The notes beneath the pieces were generated by a model that saw nothing but the letters and a program-made list of their open reading frames with translations, searched no databases and was not told where the DNA came from. The translations under genes were made by a program, and so were the position numbers. From the NCBI GenBank assembly GCA_050288085.1, contig JBNKDD010000220.1, forward strand, positions 1 through 9,550: 9,550 bases of DNA, written 5' to 3'. Shown piece after piece: positions 6,819 through 9,550 of the stretch. Positions within the stretch are counted from its first letter, which is position 1; each line of letters opens with the position of its first letter. The stretch is from JBNKDD01 sp050288085 (GTDB lineage Bacteria > Chloroflexota > Anaerolineae > Aggregatilineales > UBA3940).

Positions 6819-7571
6819 TCACTTATTGGCGGTGGCTTCCCCGTTCCGGTCTCTCCGGCGTGGCACATAGTTGATGGTTGCGTCCATCTCGATCACCTGG
6901 CCGTGAATGTGATTGGCCTCATCCGAAGCCAGGAAGATGGTCGCGCCGACGATATCCTCGGCCTCCATCACTTCCTCCTTGTCGGCGGCTGCCGAGCGGA
7001 ATTCGGTATTGACCTTGCCCGGATTGATGATGTTCACCCGGATGTTATCGATTTTGCCTTCCTCCGCGCAGGACTTGGTCAGACCGACCAGCCCCCATTT
7101 GCTGGCACTGTAGGCGGCCATCAGGGCATAAGACCGGGAGCCGGAGGTCGAGCCGATATTGATGATCGAACCGCCGCCGATCTCCTGCATGGTTTTCCAC
7201 ACATGCTTGATGCACAGGAAGGGGCCGCGCAAATTGACGCCCATCAGCCATTCCCAGGTTTTTAACGAGGTGGCATAAACCGGCTTCCACATCCCGCCCC
7301 CGGCATTATTCACCAGGATATCGATCCGGCCAAAATGCTCTACAGCCTGATCGACCATATTTTTTACCGACTCTTCATCCGACACATCGGTCGAGATAGC
7401 CAGGGCTTCCCGGCCCAGGGCGCGTATCTTCTCCCCGACGGCATCCAACGCCTCAAGGGTGCGGGCTGCCAATACAACGTGCGCCCCTTCACGCGCCAAC
7501 CCAATGGCAATCGCTTCACCGATTCCCCGGCTGGCCCCCGTGACAATGGCGACTCTATCCTCCAACCGCAT
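6819..7571 (-). CDS. SDR-family NAD(P)-dependent oxidoreductase
   Basis: This is a classical short-chain dehydrogenase/reductase of 250 residues, the usual family length, acting in the cytoplasm. Visible elements: cofactor-binding TGASRGIG (11-18), NNAG (88-91) stabilising the central sheet, and the catalytic tetrad Asn113, Ser141, Tyr154, Lys158 (YSASK), with NPG at 183-185 after it. Arg37 at the end of strand two, with no acidic residue there, favours NADPH over NADH, though this is a rule of thumb. The overall pattern resembles FabG-like 3-oxoacyl reductases and glucose/alcohol dehydrogenases, and the substrate cannot be chosen between them. The C-terminus is slightly unusual: the common DGG after the last strand is replaced by DATINYVPRRRDRNGEA, a basic tail. 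AGGAG lies 8 nt before the start. The gene stands alone between two hairpins. Confidence 0.92.
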   Translation of the reverse strand: MRLEDRVAIVTGASRGIGEAIAIGLAREGAHVVLAARTLEALDAVGEKIRALGREALAISTDVSDEESVKNMVDQAVEHFGRIDILVNNAGGGMWKPVYATSLKTWEWLMGVNLRGPFLCIKHVWKTMQEIGGGSIINIGSTSGSRSYALMAAYSASKWGLVGLTKSCAEEGKIDNIRVNIINPGKVNTEFRSAAADKEEVMEAEDIVGATIFLASDEANHIHGQVIEMDATINYVPRRRDRNGEATANK

Positions 7572-7608
7572 ATAGGATGCTCCTATTCAACTCGCGATAC
7601 TCGTTTCT

Positions 7609-7624
7609 CTCCCCTTCAGGGGAG
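7609..7624. terminator. GC hairpin after the glutaredoxin gene
   Basis: CTCCCCT at 7609-7615 and AGGGGAG at 7618-7624 are perfect 7-bp arms with a 2-nt centre. On the minus strand the hairpin begins 7 nt after the glutaredoxin stop, where a terminator is expected. The bases after it (AGAAACGAG) contain no U-tract, so it may only slow polymerase or protect the message 3' end. The same motif also lies upstream of the SDR start. Confidence 0.45.
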
Positions 7625-7631
7625 TTGATAA

Positions 7632-7967
7632 TCAATCAATAAATCCGTGTTTACGCAGCCACTTTTCCAGATCAAAGCTGCTGGGTTCGGTGAGCATACT
7701 GCCCCGATCCACACCACGCGGGCTTTCCCCTGATTTGAGCGGGCTGGGCTCCTCATAAGGCAGGTCTTCGCCCGGTTCGGCCAGAATAATGGTTGGCACG
7801 GATTGAAACCCCGTCCAATCCAGGACGCGCTGTAAAGCCGTTTGACTCTCGTCAATCATGATTTCACGGTAAGGGATCTCATATTGTTTTAATACACGGC
7901 GGGCGGTGGATAGGTAAGGGCAAAAGGTGGTACGGCTGTACATTACAAGCTCTTTATCGGTGGGCAT
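7632..7967 (-). CDS. Glutaredoxin-like protein with a CPYL active site
   Basis: This is a small cytoplasmic thioredoxin-fold protein of 111 residues. It opens with strand one (KELVMYSRTTFCPYL), carrying the redox cysteine Cys16 in CPYL instead of the dithiol CPYC, then a helix (STARRVLKQYEIPYREIMID) and the cis-proline motif SVPTIIL with Pro58. The single active-site cysteine points to monothiol chemistry, for example glutathione- or other low-molecular-weight thiol-dependent reduction. After the cis-proline strand, the usual GGxDD turn is replaced by a 25-30 residue loop rich in Pro, Glu and Ser (64-94) before the last helix. The start at 7967 is chosen because AGGAG lies 4 nt upstream; a longer reading from 7994 adds nine residues that carry no family signal. 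Hairpins flank the gene on both sides, so it may be its own transcription unit. Confidence 0.82.
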   Translation of the reverse strand: MPTDKELVMYSRTTFCPYLSTARRVLKQYEIPYREIMIDESQTALQRVLDWTGFQSVPTIILAEPGEDLPYEEPSPLKSGESPRGVDRGSMLTEPSSFDLEKWLRKHGFID

Positions 7968-8000
7968 TGCACTCCTCTTGAACCAAAATTGCAAATATCT

Positions 8001-8018
8001 TGTAGGGATACCCCTACA
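8001..8018. repeat. Hairpin between the amidase and glutaredoxin genes
   Basis: TGTAGGG at 8001-8007 and CCCTACA at 8012-8018 pair perfectly around ATAC. It is 17 bp past the amidase stop on the minus strand. It could end amidase transcription, although no U-tract follows directly. The arm CCCTAC also appears at the edge of the two 22-bp palindromes (CCCTACGA, CCCCTACGA), so this may be a reduced member of the same repeat family. Confidence 0.5.
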
Positions 8019-8035
8019 TAGGCTAAAAACATTTC

Positions 8036-9397
8036 TTAAGGCTGCTCCACGCCAGCAGCAGCATCACTGTTCACATAGCACAGAATCCCGCGTGCTATGC
8101 CCAGGGCAACCTGATCAGAATGTTGGGTTAACAGTTCCCGATCCAGATACATAAAACCAATCTCGATGATCGCGCCGGGTGTGCTCGGTGCAATCTCCCA
8201 GAAGGTATGATAGTCGGCCATATCATAGGTCACGCTGGGGTGAAAAGAAAGGCCGGTCGCCTCGGTGTAATTATCGATCAGGCAGCGGACAAGCACCTGA
8301 TCCTGTTCGGCAGTGGCCGACTCGGAAGCAACCAGGCTGGCAACTTTGAAGCCGGTCGCATATTCGTTGACATATTCACACGAATCGGAATGGATCGAGA
8401 CTAAGGCCAGGGCATCATAATCGGTCAGCCGGGTATCGAACTCATCCAGGAGATCAACCTGGTAGCCCTCCCCCCGTAATAATTCAACAACCTGCGTGGC
8501 GACCTTTTCATTGACATCATGCTCGGTCAGGCCATCGGCGCACACTGCCCCCGGATCGGGCTGCCCGGTGGTGCGATGAATACCCCGGTGACCGCTGACA
8601 ACGCCGATCACGTTTTTTACCGGGGGAACCTCGGTGAATTGCGGTGCTTCAGCGGTTGCGACCGGAACCGACTCGGCTGATTCACCCGTCGGAACCGGGC
8701 TGACCGGAAGTCCTTCCACACCAGCCTGGGTCGCTAAGGCAATCGCCAACCGGTCTGCCGACTCCGGCGGTAGGAACGAGTCAGGTGTCCACCAGGTAAA
8801 CAGGGTCGCCAGGCCGATACCGGTCAGGGTGATCAGGATGAAGGTTTGAAAAACCAACCCCAACTGGACACCGGTCTGGACGGGCGGCGGGTCTTCGACG
8901 GCATCAGGATCCGGCTGCGGGCTCCGAATAACCGCCCAGCGCGGCGGGGGCGGCAGCGGTTCGGATTCGGTTTCCTCGTATTCAGGCTCTTCATCAGACC
9001 AATCTGGGGACTGTCTCGAATACCGCTCTTCTCCAAAGCCAAGCTCATCCAGGCTGGGCAGGGAATAGGGATCGTCGTCCTCCGGCTCGGCTTCTGGTTC
9101 GGCCTGCTCCGGCTCGGCCAGAATTTCATCCAGATCAGGTAATTCGTAATCTGTGTCATCGACATAGGAATCATCGACCAGAAGGTCATCTTCAGATGGC
9201 CGGTCGTAAGCAGGGGGCGTTTCAGGTGGTGGGGTATAGGAAGGAGAACTGAAACGAGAAGAGCGCGGCGGCGGCTCTTCTTCGCCATCAGAGTCCGGTG
9301 GCCGACCGCGCAGCGACCGATCACCAAAAGGTATTTGACGCTCTTCTTCGCTCCGTTCGCCAAATGGACGGCGAGACGGTCTTGACTCCTCACTCAT
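8036..9397 (-). CDS. Membrane-anchored N-acetylmuramoyl-L-alanine amidase (Amidase_3)
   Basis: This zinc hydrolase of 453 residues should cut the bond between N-acetylmuramic acid and the peptide stem of peptidoglycan. Residues 263-444 form the Amidase_3 domain: VVSGHRG with zinc ligand His270, GLTEHDVNEKVA with Glu292, SIHSDS with His336, and IIEIGFM with catalytic Glu412. One hydrophobic helix at 178-201 (LGLVFQTFILITLTGIGLAT) has no cleavage site, so the protein is probably a type II single-pass protein with the amidase outside and an unusual 177-residue tail inside. That tail is rich in Asp, Glu and Pro, looks disordered, and carries two short repeats, PFGERS/PFGDRS (11-16, 23-28) and LPDLDE/LPSLDE (86-91, 113-118). 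Residues 204-262 are a Ser/Pro/Glu-rich linker. No strong Shine-Dalgarno precedes 9397. It may act in daughter-cell separation or wall turnover; the tail may bind a cytoplasmic partner. Confidence 0.9.
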   Translation of the reverse strand: MSEESRPSRRPFGERSEEERQIPFGDRSLRGRPPDSDGEEEPPPRSSRFSSPSYTPPPETPPAYDRPSEDDLLVDDSYVDDTDYELPDLDEILAEPEQAEPEAEPEDDDPYSLPSLDELGFGEERYSRQSPDWSDEEPEYEETESEPLPPPPRWAVIRSPQPDPDAVEDPPPVQTGVQLGLVFQTFILITLTGIGLATLFTWWTPDSFLPPESADRLAIALATQAGVEGLPVSPVPTGESAESVPVATAEAPQFTEVPPVKNVIGVVSGHRGIHRTTGQPDPGAVCADGLTEHDVNEKVATQVVELLRGEGYQVDLLDEFDTRLTDYDALALVSIHSDSCEYVNEYATGFKVASLVASESATAEQDQVLVRCLIDNYTEATGLSFHPSVTYDMADYHTFWEIAPSTPGAIIEIGFMYLDRELLTQHSDQVALGIARGILCYVNSDAAAGVEQP

Positions 9398-9451
9398 GGG
9401 CTGATCTTAACGTATGCCGGGCGGTTATGCTATTCATCTAACGATAAATGT

Positions 9452-9550
9452 TTAATTAATCGTCTGCCAGTCCGAGACGATCCACTTTCCATCAATCTTC
9501 TCAACGGTGAACAGGGCATCATTTGGCCCCCGGAAACCATACTCGGCTAC
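9452..9550 (-). CDS. C-terminal end of an unrecognised protein, cut by the window edge
   Basis: An open frame enters from the right edge and ends with TAA at 9452-9454. The 32 visible residues include FRGPNDALFTVEKIDGKWIV, followed by SDWQTIN. The pattern, a strand ending in a valine-rich stretch and then K-x-D-G-K-W-x-V-x-D-W, is common at the last strand of NTF2/SnoaL-like folds and of many lipoproteins with that fold, but this fragment is too short to name a family. It is co-directional with the amidase gene, which begins 54 bp further on, so the two may be transcribed together. Confidence 0.7.
   Translation of the reverse strand, partial: VAEYGFRGPNDALFTVEKIDGKWIVSDWQTIN

Noticed and set aside
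6809..6836. Imperfect hairpin GCCACCACC / GGCGGTGGC at the end of the SDR gene as a terminator
   Set aside because: It overlaps the coding end, has a 10-nt loop and a mismatch, and is followed by no U-tract on the minus strand.
8833..9393. A 186-codon minus-strand frame overlapping the amidase N-terminal tail
   Set aside because: It lies in another frame of the acidic Pro-rich coding region and shows no family motif. The amidase frame continues into a full catalytic domain.
1..9550. CRISPR arrays, tRNA or rRNA genes, insertion sequences with transposase, toxin-antitoxin pairs
   Set aside because: No evenly spaced direct repeats, cloverleaf-like segments, rRNA-like stretches, transposase motifs or paired small genes were recognised on either strand.

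Overview
The window looks like draft or metagenome-assembled bacterial DNA of moderately high GC; a 10-N scaffold gap lies at 5132-5141. Gene content suggests a Chloroflexota member of the Anaerolineae type: a DsbA-cyclophilin fusion lipoprotein, a membrane-anchored Amidase_3 with a long acidic tail, a COG4586/4587/3694-type ABC-2 exporter, a SUMF1-fold protein, and short GC-rich palindromes between genes. The assignment is an inference from protein style; no rRNA or other marker gene is present.

Layout. 1-136 is a leader with a convincing sigma70-type promoter (CTGACA, 17 bp, TATAAT), a small inverted repeat and a strong ribosome binding site. 137-2762 (+) is a tight three-gene operon for an ABC-2 exporter: ATPase, then two different six-helix-type permeases. 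A perfect 22-bp palindrome closes the operon. Everything from 2840 to the right edge that looks functional is on the minus strand: a degenerate formylglycine-generating-enzyme-like protein (2840-3781), a 12-TM-type MFS drug/sugar transporter of the TetA-like DHA1 group whose N-terminus is interrupted by the gap (3877-5179), a lipoprotein joining a DsbA-like thioredoxin domain to a cyclophilin (5374-6693), an SDR oxidoreductase (6819-7571), a glutaredoxin-like protein (7632-7967), a membrane-anchored N-acetylmuramoyl-L-alanine amidase (8036-9397) and the C-terminal end of an unrecognised protein (9452-9550). Between the MFS gene and the lipoprotein gene, on the plus strand, is a broken LuxR-type helix-turn-helix with an in-frame amber stop.

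How the genes relate. Only the ABC genes form a clear functional unit. The minus-strand genes are co-directional, but hairpins or palindromes lie between most of them, so they are probably separate or loosely linked transcription units. A loose theme is the cell envelope and thiol redox chemistry (lipoprotein oxidoreductase/foldase, glutaredoxin, cell-wall amidase, exporters), but nothing ties them into one pathway. I did not find a convincing new multi-gene system. The best leads are two palindromes that differ only by compensatory changes, the DsbA-cyclophilin fusion, the decayed LuxR fragment, the catalytically empty SUMF1-like protein and the repeat-bearing cytoplasmic tail of the amidase.
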